Assembly (NCBI GenBank): GCA_029548585.1
Contig: JAKPNC010000047.1
Span: forward strand, 1-19,425
Direction: 5' to 3'
Length of the DNA: 19,425 nt
Origin: a bacterium
Lineage (GTDB): Bacteria; Ratteibacteria; UBA8468; B48-G9; JAFGKM01
Shown: in pieces, positions 1 through 7,685 of the stretch
Layout of the letters: each line of letters opens with the position of its first letter
Numbering within the stretch: the first letter of the stretch is position 1
Notes under the pieces: generated by a model
Told to the model about the DNA's origin: nothing
Databases searched by the model: none
What the model saw: only the letters and a program-made list of their open reading frames with translations
Translations under genes and position numbers: made by a program

Positions 1-2
1 TT

Positions 3-122
3 TACAAAAATTACGGGGGCAGGCATATCTTCAGGCAGGTCAACGCGCTTGCATACGGTGACGGAAGATCTGCCGGCAGGATGGCAGGCATAATAGAAAG
101 GGCCCTTTCAACAAATGGATAA
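3..122 (+). CDS. UDP-N-acetylglucosamine 2-epimerase family, C-terminal fragment (WecB/WbpI-like)
   Basis: An open frame runs in from the left edge and ends at TAA 120-122, giving the last 39 residues of a protein that starts outside the window. The tail contains V-N-A-L-A-Y-G-D-G-R-S-A-G-R, followed by an Ile-rich helix. This resembles the NPYGDGKASERI signature near the C-terminus of non-hydrolysing UDP-GlcNAc 2-epimerases (WecB, and WbpI acting on UDP-2,3-diacetamido-glucuronate). It is too short to separate WecB from WbpI. The WbpD-type acetyltransferase and Gfo/Idh dehydrogenase downstream make the WbpI-like role attractive, but that is inference from context. Its stop overlaps the start of the next gene by 8 bases, so the two are probably translationally coupled. 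Confidence 0.62.
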   Translation, partial: YKNYGGRHIFRQVNALAYGDGRSAGRMAGIIERALSTNG

Positions 123-840
123 TAAATCCCGCAAACCTTCAGGAATTCCCCTCGTGATAGATCTGGTCGGAAAATCCGGGGCCGGCAAGACATACGTGAA
201 GCAGATGCTCATGGAGGAACTTTCAGGAAGGCATACCTGTGTGGATATATCAGACGAAAGGGTATCCGCGATCGATTACCTGGATTTCATTTTGACCAGC
301 CCGGGTGCGTTTGCAGCTTCCATAATGCTTGTGGCGGGACACGTGCCGGTAACATTCAGGAAGACGTTGAAACTCATGAGGAAATGGATGGGAACACAAG
401 TAAGGCTCAAGAAGGCCGTCTCCCTGGAATGCGACTTTGTCCTCAACGATGAAGGGCTGTTCATATGGCTCCAGTGGATAAGGGGAGGCACCCTGAGAAA
501 TTTTTCCTTCAGGACACTTTCCCGCGCTGCAAAGGAGAGTTTCTATTATCCCGGACTGACGCTTTTCGTTACGGCCGATTTCGGCCTCAGCGAAGAGAGG
601 CGGATCGCCAGGGACACGGGGAAAAAAAGGCACAGGAACAAGAAACTTGAAAAGAAGGAGGAAAAGGTATTGTCGGTATTCCTCAACAATCTCGGGGAAG
701 ACCTTGCGGCGGCCCATGAAGAGGGATTCTTCAGGGTCATTCGTTATAATAACACTGGAAACTTTGACAGGTCTCTGATTGACAAAATCCTTGCATTTAA
801 GGAGGTCCGGGGGCCATGCCTGAGGGACGGAAACTTTTGA
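115..840 (+). CDS. P-loop NTPase / small-molecule kinase-like protein in a polysaccharide locus
   Basis: A 241-residue soluble protein with a clear Walker A motif, G19-K-S-G-A-G-K-T26, right after a hydrophobic strand (LVIDLV). This is the layout of adenylate or APS kinase-like folds. An acidic motif N-D-E-G at about 111-114 follows a hydrophobic strand and could be the Walker B/catalytic position. A very basic stretch (RDTGKKRHRNKKLEKK) lies at about 164-179, where a kinase lid would be expected. I do not recognise a named family. It could phosphorylate a sugar, lipid or nucleotide in the polysaccharide pathway, but the substrate is unknown. The ATG overlaps the upstream epimerase stop (ATGGATAA), which supports this start. 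The gene end overlaps the -35 of a good promoter for the next gene. Confidence 0.72.
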   Translation: MDNKSRKPSGIPLVIDLVGKSGAGKTYVKQMLMEELSGRHTCVDISDERVSAIDYLDFILTSPGAFAASIMLVAGHVPVTFRKTLKLMRKWMGTQVRLKKAVSLECDFVLNDEGLFIWLQWIRGGTLRNFSFRTLSRAAKESFYYPGLTLFVTADFGLSEERRIARDTGKKRHRNKKLEKKEEKVLSVFLNNLGEDLAAAHEEGFFRVIRYNNTGNFDRSLIDKILAFKEVRGPCLRDGNF

Positions 841-865
841 CAAAAGGCGCGCCCTGCCTTATGAT
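837..865 (+). promoter_or_regulatory. Sigma-70-type promoter ahead of the wbpD-like gene
   Basis: TTGACA at 837-842 and TATGAT at 860-865 are separated by 17 bases, a near-consensus housekeeping promoter. The -35 overlaps the TGA of the upstream kinase-like gene. Transcription would start near 872, about 60 bases before the ATG at 931. It would give the downstream sugar genes their own transcript. Confidence 0.6.
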
Positions 866-930
866 ATATTAGGCTTGAGCCCTTATACCGGCCCTCTGGA
901 AGCATTCCTGCGGATATGGAAAAGGAAAAA

Positions 931-1509
931 ATGAAAAAAGAATATTTCGCGCATCCGTCTGCGATAATAGATGAAGGCGCTACGATAGGAAAAGGGACAA
1001 AGATATGGCATTTCTGCCACATCCTGAGGAATACAATTATAGGTTCCAACTGCGTGCTGGGGCAGAACGTTATGGCAGGGCCGGATGTATCCATAGGCAA
1101 TAACTGCCGGATACAGAATAACGTTTCCGTCTACAAGGGCGTTACGCTTGAGGATGACGTTTTCTGCGGTCCCTCATGCGTTTTTACCAATGTTATCAAT
1201 CCGAGGGCCTTCATATCCAGGAAGGAAGGATTCAAAACCACTCTCGTGAAGAAGGGCGCCACAATAGGAGCCAACTCCACCATAATCTGCGGAATAGTGA
1301 TAGGACGGTATGCCTTTGTCGGGGCCGGTGCGATGGTTCGAAGGAACGTTCCTGACTACGGGCTCGTCATAGGGGTGCCGGCAAAACATTCCGGGTGGAT
1401 CTGCAAGTGCGGAGTTACCCTCAGGTTCGATGGAAAACGGGCCAGATGCGCCTGCGGAAACGAGTACGAAATGGAAAGCAACGGAATAAGGGCTGCCAGG
1501 GAAGAATGA
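931..1509 (+). CDS. wbpD: UDP-2-acetamido-3-amino-2,3-dideoxyglucuronate N-acetyltransferase-like (WbpD/WlbB family)
   Basis: A 192-residue left-handed beta-helix acyltransferase. Hexapeptide repeats run from H-P-S-A-I-I-D-E-G-A through I-G-K-G-T-K-I-W-H-F, I-G-S-N-C-V-L-G-Q-N and I-G-N-N-C-R-I-Q-N-N to V-G-A-G-A-M-V and a closing G-V-P-A-K. The pattern I-W-H-F-x-H, then G-Q-N-V and Q-N-N-V-S-V-Y-K-G-V, is that of WbpD/WlbB. Those enzymes acetylate the 3-amine of UDP-GlcNAc3NA from acetyl-CoA in the cytosol. Length matches the family (about 190 residues). The C-terminus has CxCG...CxCG, probably a small metal ribbon. An in-frame ATG exists at 916, but the ATG at 931 has GGAAAAGG just upstream and gives the usual family N-terminus. 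The end overlaps the next ATG by 4 bases. Confidence 0.85.
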   Translation: MKKEYFAHPSAIIDEGATIGKGTKIWHFCHILRNTIIGSNCVLGQNVMAGPDVSIGNNCRIQNNVSVYKGVTLEDDVFCGPSCVFTNVINPRAFISRKEGFKTTLVKKGATIGANSTIICGIVIGRYAFVGAGAMVRRNVPDYGLVIGVPAKHSGWICKCGVTLRFDGKRARCACGNEYEMESNGIRAAREE

Positions 1510-2372
1510 CTCGTAAAACGATTTCAAAATTCAAGCCGGCGGGAAATGTTTCCGCCTTACACGGGGTTAACAAGATGCGGGATATCCACTCTCAATACTA
1601 CGAGGACGGCGTTGATTGGACTTACAGGGGAGAGCGGTTAAGAAGAGAGATGGACAGGATACTCTCGACCATGGAATTCATCCCGGATGGCGTGGATACC
1701 ATACTTGATGCCGGGTGTGGAAACGGCATTTTTGTTAACAACCTGCCGCCGGGCAAGTACTCGAGAGTCGTGGGACTCGACAGGTCGGAAAGGGCGCTTT
1801 CATCCGTTAAGACAGAGAAGGTGGCGGGAGACATCTCCTCACTTCCTTTTCCTGACGGCAGCTTTGACATGGTTGCTTCCCTCGAGGTTCTTGAACACCT
1901 TTCAGGGAGAGAATACGAGTCCGCGGTCAGAGAACTCCTGAGGGTAAGCAAAAAGTACATTCTTATTTCCGTTCCCAACGGTGAGAACCTTTCAGATTCT
2001 TCCGTAAGGTGTCCCGGATGCCTCTCCCTTTTCAACTCCAACCACCACCTCAGGAGATTTACCGAAAGCTCCCTGTCGGCCGCTTTCGGCGGATGCCGGG
2101 TCGTCAGGATGGGCAGTATAGGAAAGGTAAAAAGGATAAGGGAAACTCCCCTTTATAACAGTATCAGGATAGCCCAGAGGAATTTCAGGAAAAACAGCAG
2201 CCGGGTAAATGCAGCCTGCCCGTTATGCGGGGAAAAGATATGCGAATCTTCCGGAACCGCTGGAATCCTGCCTGCCTTTTTTTACTCAATGTTCGGCTTA
2301 TTGATACTCTTTTTCCCTGCCAGGAAAAGGAGAAAATGGATCGTTGCCCTCTTTGAAAAAGGGAAGACGTGA
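1506..2372 (+). CDS. Class I SAM-dependent methyltransferase with C-terminal Cys motif and membrane segment
   Basis: A 288-residue protein (Methyltransf_11/25-like). SAM motif I is L-D-A-G-C-G-N-G at 67-74. The acidic strand end (V-V-G-L-D) and the post-motif F-P-D-G-S-F-D-M-V-A-S-L-E-V-L-E-H-L are textbook for small-molecule methyltransferases. The region after about residue 230 is unusual: a C-P-L-C-G motif, then a hydrophobic stretch (FFYSMFGLLILFF) and a positively charged end, suggesting loose membrane attachment near lipid-linked substrates. The start at 1506 overlaps the previous TGA (ATGA) with AGGGAAG in front. An in-frame ATG at 1575 (MRDIHSQYY) is an alternative. Its target, a sugar hydroxyl or lipid intermediate, cannot be read from the sequence. 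Confidence 0.78.
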   Translation: MTRKTISKFKPAGNVSALHGVNKMRDIHSQYYEDGVDWTYRGERLRREMDRILSTMEFIPDGVDTILDAGCGNGIFVNNLPPGKYSRVVGLDRSERALSSVKTEKVAGDISSLPFPDGSFDMVASLEVLEHLSGREYESAVRELLRVSKKYILISVPNGENLSDSSVRCPGCLSLFNSNHHLRRFTESSLSAAFGGCRVVRMGSIGKVKRIRETPLYNSIRIAQRNFRKNSSRVNAACPLCGEKICESSGTAGILPAFFYSMFGLLILFFPARKRRKWIVALFEKGKT

Positions 2373-2379
2373 TTACAAC

Positions 2380-3678
2380 ATGAAAAAAGTCCTCGTTATA
2401 ACCTGCCGCTTCTCCCAGCCGGACAAGGTGGGCGCCATAAGGTCCAGGGGCATAGCAAGGTACCTTGAAAGGTTCGGATGGCATCCGGTGTTCATTCTCC
2501 CCGTCACTCCTTATCCGCCGGGAATGAAACTTGATGTTTCAGAGGCGCATCCCCCTTACCAGAAACATGTGAAGCTTCTCCTGAACAGGGAAGGGAAAAA
2601 GAGGCTCAGGGAGACTGCCTTTCCCCTGCCTCCGTTCCCGGAAAGGGTTTATTCTTTTTTCAGGGGGCTGGTCGAATTTCCCGACCCTTATGCAGGCTGG
2701 ATTCCTTTCGCCTATTATGTCGCATGCGATATAATGGAGAGGGAGAATATAAGACACATGATAACTATTTCGGATCCCGTTTCATGCCATCTTGCCGGAT
2801 ACAGGATTAAGAGGAGATTTCCCGGGGTATTCTGGCTCGCTGATTTCAGGGATCCGTGGGCGCTGTACGTTCCAAACCGGGGCATGAAGCTGCTCGAAAA
2901 AAAACTTGAAAGGAAAACCCTCGGGCTTGCCGATGCCATATCCATGGTGACGCCTTCCCTCTCAAAGGATTACCAGGATGCATTTCCAGGGAAAAGGGTT
3001 TACACTATTACCAACGGTTTTGATCCGGATGAAATGAGCATGGGCATGGAAAGGAGAAGCGGCCCGTTCACTATTATACATACCGGTTCCCTTTACGGCG
3101 GCCTGAGGTCTCCGGAGCCCCTCTTCAAAGCGGTTTACGAGCTTTTAAGGGAGAAGGGAATAGGGGACATATCATTGAAGTTTTACGGGGAGCCGGGACA
3201 GTGGCTCATGGAGATGGCAAATAAGCACGGGGTGGCAGGAAAGGTGGAGTCTCACGGCAGGATCGGCAGAAGCGAGATCCTCGGCATGCAGAGAAACTGC
3301 CATGTCCTTTTTCTCCCATGGAACCGCATGTCAGAGGGGAAAAAGGTTCTTACCGGCAAAATCTTCGAGTACCTGGCCGCCATGAGGCCCATTCTCTACA
3401 CCGGAGAAGAAGACAGCGATATAGCCGGCCTCTTAAGGGAGACGGGGGCAGGTGTGACCTGCCCTGATGCTCAGGCGGTAAAGAAGGTTGTGCTTGAGTG
3501 GTACATGGAATGGAAGAATCTCGGCGAGGTAAGATACAGGGGCGACAGAAAGGGCATAATGAAATACAGCCACGTTGAGATGGCTTCCTCATTCGCCGGA
3601 GTTCTTGAGAGTGGTCAATCGGACCTAACGTGTGAAAGGAAGGATCCTCACAAAAAAAAAGGAGGGGAAAATGGATAG
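2380..3678 (+). CDS. Glycosyltransferase, GT4-like (GT-B fold)
   Basis: A 432-residue GT-B type glycosyltransferase. The N-terminus (KKVLVITCRFSQP...RSRGIARYLERFGW) is an acceptor-side Rossmann fold of the WcaI/WbuB-like kind. The C-terminal half has the donor-site pattern T-I-I-H-T-G-S-L-Y-G-G and then G-K-I-F-E-Y-L-A-A-M-R-P-I-L, typical of GT4 enzymes using nucleotide sugars at the inner face of the membrane. The first Glu of the classical E-x7-E is not obvious, as in other WcaI-like enzymes. An upstream in-frame ATG at 2344 lies inside the methyltransferase gene; 2380 gives the conserved N-terminus, though its ribosome-binding site is weak. The tail is Lys/Gly-rich because the next gene's AGGAGG ribosome-binding site lies inside it. 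The gene end overlaps the next ATG by 8 bases. The sugar transferred is unknown. Confidence 0.82.
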   Translation: MKKVLVITCRFSQPDKVGAIRSRGIARYLERFGWHPVFILPVTPYPPGMKLDVSEAHPPYQKHVKLLLNREGKKRLRETAFPLPPFPERVYSFFRGLVEFPDPYAGWIPFAYYVACDIMERENIRHMITISDPVSCHLAGYRIKRRFPGVFWLADFRDPWALYVPNRGMKLLEKKLERKTLGLADAISMVTPSLSKDYQDAFPGKRVYTITNGFDPDEMSMGMERRSGPFTIIHTGSLYGGLRSPEPLFKAVYELLREKGIGDISLKFYGEPGQWLMEMANKHGVAGKVESHGRIGRSEILGMQRNCHVLFLPWNRMSEGKKVLTGKIFEYLAAMRPILYTGEEDSDIAGLLRETGAGVTCPDAQAVKKVVLEWYMEWKNLGEVRYRGDRKGIMKYSHVEMASSFAGVLESGQSDLTCERKDPHKKKGGENG

Positions 3679-4639
3679 GATCATAGGCCTGGCGGGTTCG
3701 GGTTACTGGGGCAGGAATATCCTCAGGAACTTGCACGGTATGGGGGCTCTCCATACCGTATGTGACTCCAATCCGGGGGTTCTCGACGAGTTCAGGGAGA
3801 AGTACCCTTCTGCAGGTTATACCCTCTCCTTTCAAGAGATGCTTGACAACCGGGATATCAAGGGGATCGTCCTTGCAACTCCGGCGGTTACCCACTTCGA
3901 CCTTGCATCCAGGGCAATATCGGCCGGCAAGGACGTAATGGTGGAAAAACCCCTTGCCCTCGATATTTCAAGCGGGTCCAGGCTTGCCGATCTTGCCGCC
4001 AGGGAAAAGAGGGTCCTTATGGTGGGCCACATATTGCAGTACCATCCTGCCGTTCTGAAACTCAGGGAAATGGTCTCATCAGGCGTCCTTGGAGAAATAT
4101 ACTACATCTATTCCAACAGGCTGAATATAGGCAGAATAAGGACCGAGGAGAATGTTCTCTGGAGTTTTGCCCCGCACGATATATCAGTGGCAATACTAAT
4201 GGCCGGAAGCGAACCTGTCGATGTATCTGCAACCGGGGGCGCTTTCCTGAACGGGGAGATACAGGATTCTGTCATTATTTCTCTCGGTTTTCCCGGAAAT
4301 GTAAAGGGACATGTATTCGTAAGCTGGCTGAATCCTTTCAAGGAGCAGAAGCTTGTATTAACCGGTTCAAAGGCAATGGCTGTCTTTGACGACACCTCGG
4401 TCGAAAAGCTTTTTCTCTACCCTCACAGGATAGATGTCCGGGAAGGAAAAGTGCCAGTGGTTATGAAGGCCGAATGCCAGCCGGTGGCCGTTGAGAGCGG
4501 CGAACCGCTGAGGTCCGAACTCGAACATTTTATAGATTGCATAAGGACGAGAAAAACTCCCCGTACCGACGCAAGGGAAGGTCTCAGGGTCCTGAAGGTC
4601 CTTTCAAGGGCGGAAGAGTCCCTTTCAAAACAATTTTAA
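3671..4639 (+). CDS. Gfo/Idh/MocA-family NAD(P)-dependent sugar dehydrogenase (WbpB/WlbA-like role proposed)
   Basis: A 322-residue oxidoreductase. The N-terminal Rossmann motif is G9-S-G-Y-W-G-R-N16. The signature E92-K-P94 follows the strand D-V-M-V, and P168-H-D170 has the His expected in the active site. The C-terminal half is the alpha/beta GFO_IDH_MocA_C-like sheet domain. Family members oxidise or reduce nucleotide-linked or free sugars with tightly bound NAD(P). Members next to wbpD-like genes often act as the UDP-GlcNAcA 3-dehydrogenase (WbpB/WlbA), making the 3-keto sugar that an aminotransferase then aminates. That role fits here but is inferred, and no WbpE-type aminotransferase is nearby. 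AGGAGG at 3659-3664 is a strong ribosome-binding site that decides the start at 3671 over the in-frame ATG at 3632. Confidence 0.83.
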   Translation: MDRIIGLAGSGYWGRNILRNLHGMGALHTVCDSNPGVLDEFREKYPSAGYTLSFQEMLDNRDIKGIVLATPAVTHFDLASRAISAGKDVMVEKPLALDISSGSRLADLAAREKRVLMVGHILQYHPAVLKLREMVSSGVLGEIYYIYSNRLNIGRIRTEENVLWSFAPHDISVAILMAGSEPVDVSATGGAFLNGEIQDSVIISLGFPGNVKGHVFVSWLNPFKEQKLVLTGSKAMAVFDDTSVEKLFLYPHRIDVREGKVPVVMKAECQPVAVESGEPLRSELEHFIDCIRTRKTPRTDAREGLRVLKVLSRAEESLSKQF

Positions 4640-4642
4640 GGG

Positions 4643-4672
4643 TTGGCCGGAATCCTCATATTGTGGTACAAT
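4643..4672 (+). promoter_or_regulatory. Possible sigma-70 promoter for the lipoprotein gene
   Basis: TTGGCC at 4643-4648 and TACAAT at 4667-4672 are 18 bases apart in the short gap after the dehydrogenase stop. The -10 is good and the -35 only partial. The position fits a switch from sugar genes to housekeeping genes. Confidence 0.4.
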
Positions 4673-4698
4673 AAAGAATAAAAACAGGGGTAATTCAA

Positions 4699-5901
4699 AT
4701 GTACAAGAGATATATAGAAGTATTTTTTTGTTTTACGGCAGTTTTGATGCTCGGGGGATGCGCGTGCTACGAGAAGGAATGGGTGTCCGAAAGGGAAGCG
4801 GAGCGCGAGCTTTCAGAGAAGCTTCCCGAAGAGCCCGGCTTTCCCGAATATGTAAAGGATGAAAAGACCGACCAGGTTACTCTTAAAGAGGTTGAAGTGG
4901 TAGAAGAGCCCGTAACGAGAAGGATCCCCCGCAGGCCCCGTCGTCCAAAGCCAACCGAACAGAAGCCCGCTGATGAAAAAGCGGAAGATTCCGCTTTGAC
5001 AACCGGATCATCAGAGCCTCTTCCCGTCCGCGAGGAAAAGCCTGCCCCTGTCGAAGAGAAGCCGATTTTGACTGCCAGGCTGGAAGAGCCTCTTCCGGAG
5101 CCGGTAAAAAGCTCTCCTGCCGTTCCTGTGATATCGTCTGAAAAGTCGTATTTCGAAAAGTGGACGGGTGAATGCCTGGTCTACAAGGCGAAATGGAACG
5201 TCCTCAATGTGGGCAAGGCTCTTCTTGCCATGAGAGAAACGTCCAATGGATACGGAGAGGTCTATCACCTTGTGGCGGTTTCCGTTCCGGAGGGAATGCT
5301 TGCAAACATGGGCATCGGGTATTACAGGATAGATTCTTACCTGGATAAGAAGACCCTTCTGCCCCATTACTATTACCAGTACAGCAAGAATAAGTCAAAA
5401 GAAGATATCAGGGAGATATATTTCAACTGGAAGACAAGGATGTACAGGACAAAGACGAGGAAGTTCAAAAACGGGAAGCTTTACAGCACGAAGAACGAAA
5501 ACGTGAAGCTTGGCTCCTCCGCATATGACGGAATCTCGGGTTTTTACATGCTCAGGGCCCTGGATTTTGAAAACAGGAGCAGGTTCACCGTGCCCCTGGC
5601 TCTCAACGAGACATGGGATCTTGTTGTTAACAGGAAGGATAAAAGGACTGAAAACGTATCAATTCTCGGAAGGAAGGACGTGTACATCGTCGAACCCCTG
5701 GCGAAAAGCGACGCTGGTTTTTTCACCCAGGGGAAGATGGATATCTGGATAACCGCCGATAACAGGAGGATTCCGGTTTACCTTGAAGGCAAGGCGCCTT
5801 TCGGCACGGCCAGGTTTACTCTTGCCAGCGAAATGAAAGTTCCCGCCAGCACGGAGTTTAACATAAAGACCATATCTCAGATTTTGGGCCAAGTGAAATA
5901 G
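4699..5901 (+). CDS. DUF3108-domain lipoprotein
   Basis: A 400-residue exported lipoprotein. The signal peptide has a hydrophobic core (VFFCFTAVLM) and lipobox L18-G-G-C21, so the mature protein should be lipidated on Cys21. A long low-complexity linker rich in Pro, Glu, Lys and Arg (about 60-150) contains R-R-P-R-R-P-K-P and repeated E-E-P-L-P / E-E-K-P segments; it could span periplasm or peptidoglycan. From about 155 to the end lies a beta-rich DUF3108 domain, shown by Y-K-A-K-W-N-V-L-N-V-G-K-A, Y-x-I-D-S-Y-L-D, A-Y-D-G-I-S-G-F-Y-M-L-R and G-K-M-D-I-W-I-T-A-D-N-R-R-I-P. DUF3108 proteins are envelope proteins of unknown function. AGGGG precedes the ATG. The tsaB start follows its stop with no gap, so the two are cotranscribed. 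Confidence 0.82.
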   Translation: MYKRYIEVFFCFTAVLMLGGCACYEKEWVSEREAERELSEKLPEEPGFPEYVKDEKTDQVTLKEVEVVEEPVTRRIPRRPRRPKPTEQKPADEKAEDSALTTGSSEPLPVREEKPAPVEEKPILTARLEEPLPEPVKSSPAVPVISSEKSYFEKWTGECLVYKAKWNVLNVGKALLAMRETSNGYGEVYHLVAVSVPEGMLANMGIGYYRIDSYLDKKTLLPHYYYQYSKNKSKEDIREIYFNWKTRMYRTKTRKFKNGKLYSTKNENVKLGSSAYDGISGFYMLRALDFENRSRFTVPLALNETWDLVVNRKDKRTENVSILGRKDVYIVEPLAKSDAGFFTQGKMDIWITADNRRIPVYLEGKAPFGTARFTLASEMKVPASTEFNIKTISQILGQVK

Positions 5902-6540
5902 ATGAAGATCCTATCTATCGAAACTTCCTCAGAAACGGGCAGCGTGGCGCTTCTCCGGGAAGGAAGGATCGAATGCGAGATTCTCTTTGGCTCCGGGGAT
6001 ATTGCCGCCCACCTTGTTTCGGCTGTTGAAAAGGCGCTCGGTGAGTTTCCCTTTGACCTTTCCGCGATCGATCTCTTCGTTGTCTCTGTCGGCCCAGGAT
6101 CCTGGACTGGAACCAGGCTTGGGCTTTCATTCGCAAAAGGTCTTGCAAGAGGAGATAAAAACAGGATTTATGCTGTTACCACCGCCCAGGGTATCTTCTT
6201 CGGTTTAAGGGAAATGAAGCTGAAGGCCCTTTGCCTCGTAAACGCTTACGGGGGAAAGATATTTGTTTCCCGGTTTAACGGGCGTTTCTACTACGGGAGC
6301 AAATATTACCCGGAAAAGATTCTGCGGGAAGATCTCCAAAAGGTTTGCGGAAAAGAGGATATCCTCCTCTCCGGTCCGGCCCTCTCCCTTCTTCCCGAAA
6401 GTGTCAGGAGGATGAGAAACGTAAGAATTGCCGGCATGAACCATTCTCATCCGAGGGCAGGAATAAACGGCCTGCTCGCCCTGGAGAAGATGGCCAGGAA
6501 GATTCCTTCCCTGCCCCCGGATCCATATTATGGAAGATAG
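5902..6540 (+). CDS. tsaB: tRNA threonylcarbamoyladenosine biosynthesis protein TsaB
   Basis: A 212-residue ASKHA-fold protein. The N-terminus (MKILSIETSSETGSVALL) and G-P-G-S-W-T-G-T-R-L-G-L-S-F-A-K-G-L-A are the two hallmark TsaB/YeaZ stretches (usual form GPGSFTGLRIG). TsaB lacks its own catalysis. It dimerises with TsaD and, with TsaE, allows transfer of threonylcarbamoyl to A37 of ANN-decoding tRNAs in the cytosol. Length is close to the family norm (about 220). The usual neighbours tsaE and rimI are absent; it lies between a lipoprotein gene and a glycosyltransferase gene. The ATG directly follows the TAG of the lipoprotein gene, and its own end overlaps the next ATG by 11 bases. Confidence 0.9.
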   Translation: MKILSIETSSETGSVALLREGRIECEILFGSGDIAAHLVSAVEKALGEFPFDLSAIDLFVVSVGPGSWTGTRLGLSFAKGLARGDKNRIYAVTTAQGIFFGLREMKLKALCLVNAYGGKIFVSRFNGRFYYGSKYYPEKILREDLQKVCGKEDILLSGPALSLLPESVRRMRNVRIAGMNHSHPRAGINGLLALEKMARKIPSLPPDPYYGR

Positions 6541-7651
6541 AAAAATAAAGATATCGTTCATCATTTCCAGTTCAGAGATAGGCGGCACGGAAAAGATGCT
6601 CCTGTCGATGATTGAAAGCCTCGACAGGAAGGTTTTTGAAAGACCCTCTGTCTTTACCATCAAGGGGAGAGGCAAGTTCACCATGGAACTTGAAAGGATG
6701 GACGTATCATCTTACACCTTAAACCTGAAGAAGAACCCCTTTCTCTTTTTCCCGCTTCTTTACCGTCTCTGGAAAGAATCTCCGGATATCATACATTCCT
6801 TCCTCTTTTACGGTAACATCGCAGGCAGGGTATGCGGGCGCCTTATCGCCACCCGCCTGGTTATCTCCTCCCAGAGAAGCATAGATTCATGGAGGAGGTG
6901 GCACCACTGGAAGGTTGACGGCATAACTTCCGCTTGGGCGGATCTGATCATATCCAATTCGCTCTCCGGCAAGGAAGTCCTCGTTCAAAAATCCGGCATC
7001 CCCGGTGAGAAGATAATCGTCATATCAAACGGAATAAGCAGCCGGAAGATACCCTGTACAGTCACGAGGAAATCCCTCGGCATAGGAGATTCTGGACTCG
7101 TGGTTGGAACGATAGGCAACCTCAGGAAGGCAAAAGGCCACATGTGCCTTGTCGAATCCGCGGGCCGTGTTCTTAAGGAATGTCCGGATACCTACTTCGT
7201 AATCGCGGGAGAAGGCAACATGAGGCAGGCTCTGGCCGAAAGGGTGGAAAAGATGGGCATGTCCGGGAGATTTATTTTCACGGGTTTCAGGAGAGACGCG
7301 GAGGAGTTGCTCCAGTTATTCGACATATTCGTGCTTCCCTCTCTCTGGGAGGGATTTCCGGTGAGCCTTCTGGAGGCAATGAAATACGGAAAGCCTGCGG
7401 TTGCCTTCGGTGTTTCTGATATTCCCCGGATAATAGAAGACGGTAAAAGCGGCATCGTCGTTGAACCTGGATCAGTAAGCCAACTTTCAGCGAGCCTTGT
7501 AAAGATGCTTAAAAACGGAGATATGCGCCGTGAGATGGGTATGCGGGCCGGGAAGATTGCAATAGAAAAATACAGCCTCGAAGAGATGATGAGAAAATAT
7601 ACAAGGGCTTACACTGACAATCTTAAAATGGTTGATTTTAATAATAATTGA
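6530..7651 (+). CDS. Glycosyltransferase, GT4 family
   Basis: A 373-residue GT-B glycosyltransferase. The N-terminus has the acceptor loop S-S-S-E-I-G-G-T-E-K-M-L, and D-I-I-H-S-F-L-F-Y-G-N follows. The donor domain carries V-G-T-I-G-N-L-R-K-A-K-G-H and the retaining GT4 signature E274-G-F-P-V-S-L-L-E282 (E-x7-E), then A-M-K-Y-G-K-P-A-V-A-F. The enzyme would transfer a hexose or N-acetylhexosamine from a nucleotide sugar to a growing, probably lipid-linked, glycan on the cytosolic side of the membrane. Donor and acceptor cannot be told. It overlaps tsaB by 11 bases, an unusual pairing of a tRNA-modification gene with a surface-glycan gene. Confidence 0.88.
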   Translation: MEDRKIKISFIISSSEIGGTEKMLLSMIESLDRKVFERPSVFTIKGRGKFTMELERMDVSSYTLNLKKNPFLFFPLLYRLWKESPDIIHSFLFYGNIAGRVCGRLIATRLVISSQRSIDSWRRWHHWKVDGITSAWADLIISNSLSGKEVLVQKSGIPGEKIIVISNGISSRKIPCTVTRKSLGIGDSGLVVGTIGNLRKAKGHMCLVESAGRVLKECPDTYFVIAGEGNMRQALAERVEKMGMSGRFIFTGFRRDAEELLQLFDIFVLPSLWEGFPVSLLEAMKYGKPAVAFGVSDIPRIIEDGKSGIVVEPGSVSQLSASLVKMLKNGDMRREMGMRAGKIAIEKYSLEEMMRKYTRAYTDNLKMVDFNNN

Positions 7652-7660
7652 GGGTAAAAT
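7632..7660 (+). promoter_or_regulatory. Possible sigma-70 promoter for the lepB-grpE-ispE-spoVG group
   Basis: TTGATT at 7632-7637 and TAAAAT at 7655-7660 are 17 bases apart, inside and just after the 3' end of the glycosyltransferase gene. The predicted start is near 7667, about 20 bases before the lepB ATG. This leaves a short leader that still holds GGGAA as a ribosome-binding site. Confidence 0.45.
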
Positions 7661-7685
7661 CCTTACCTGTAAACGGGAATTCCAA

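Noticed and set aside
250..843. 197-codon minus-strand frame opposite the kinase-like gene
   Set aside because: No motif, no ribosome-binding site, and fully antisense to a gene with a Walker A motif and overlapping start.
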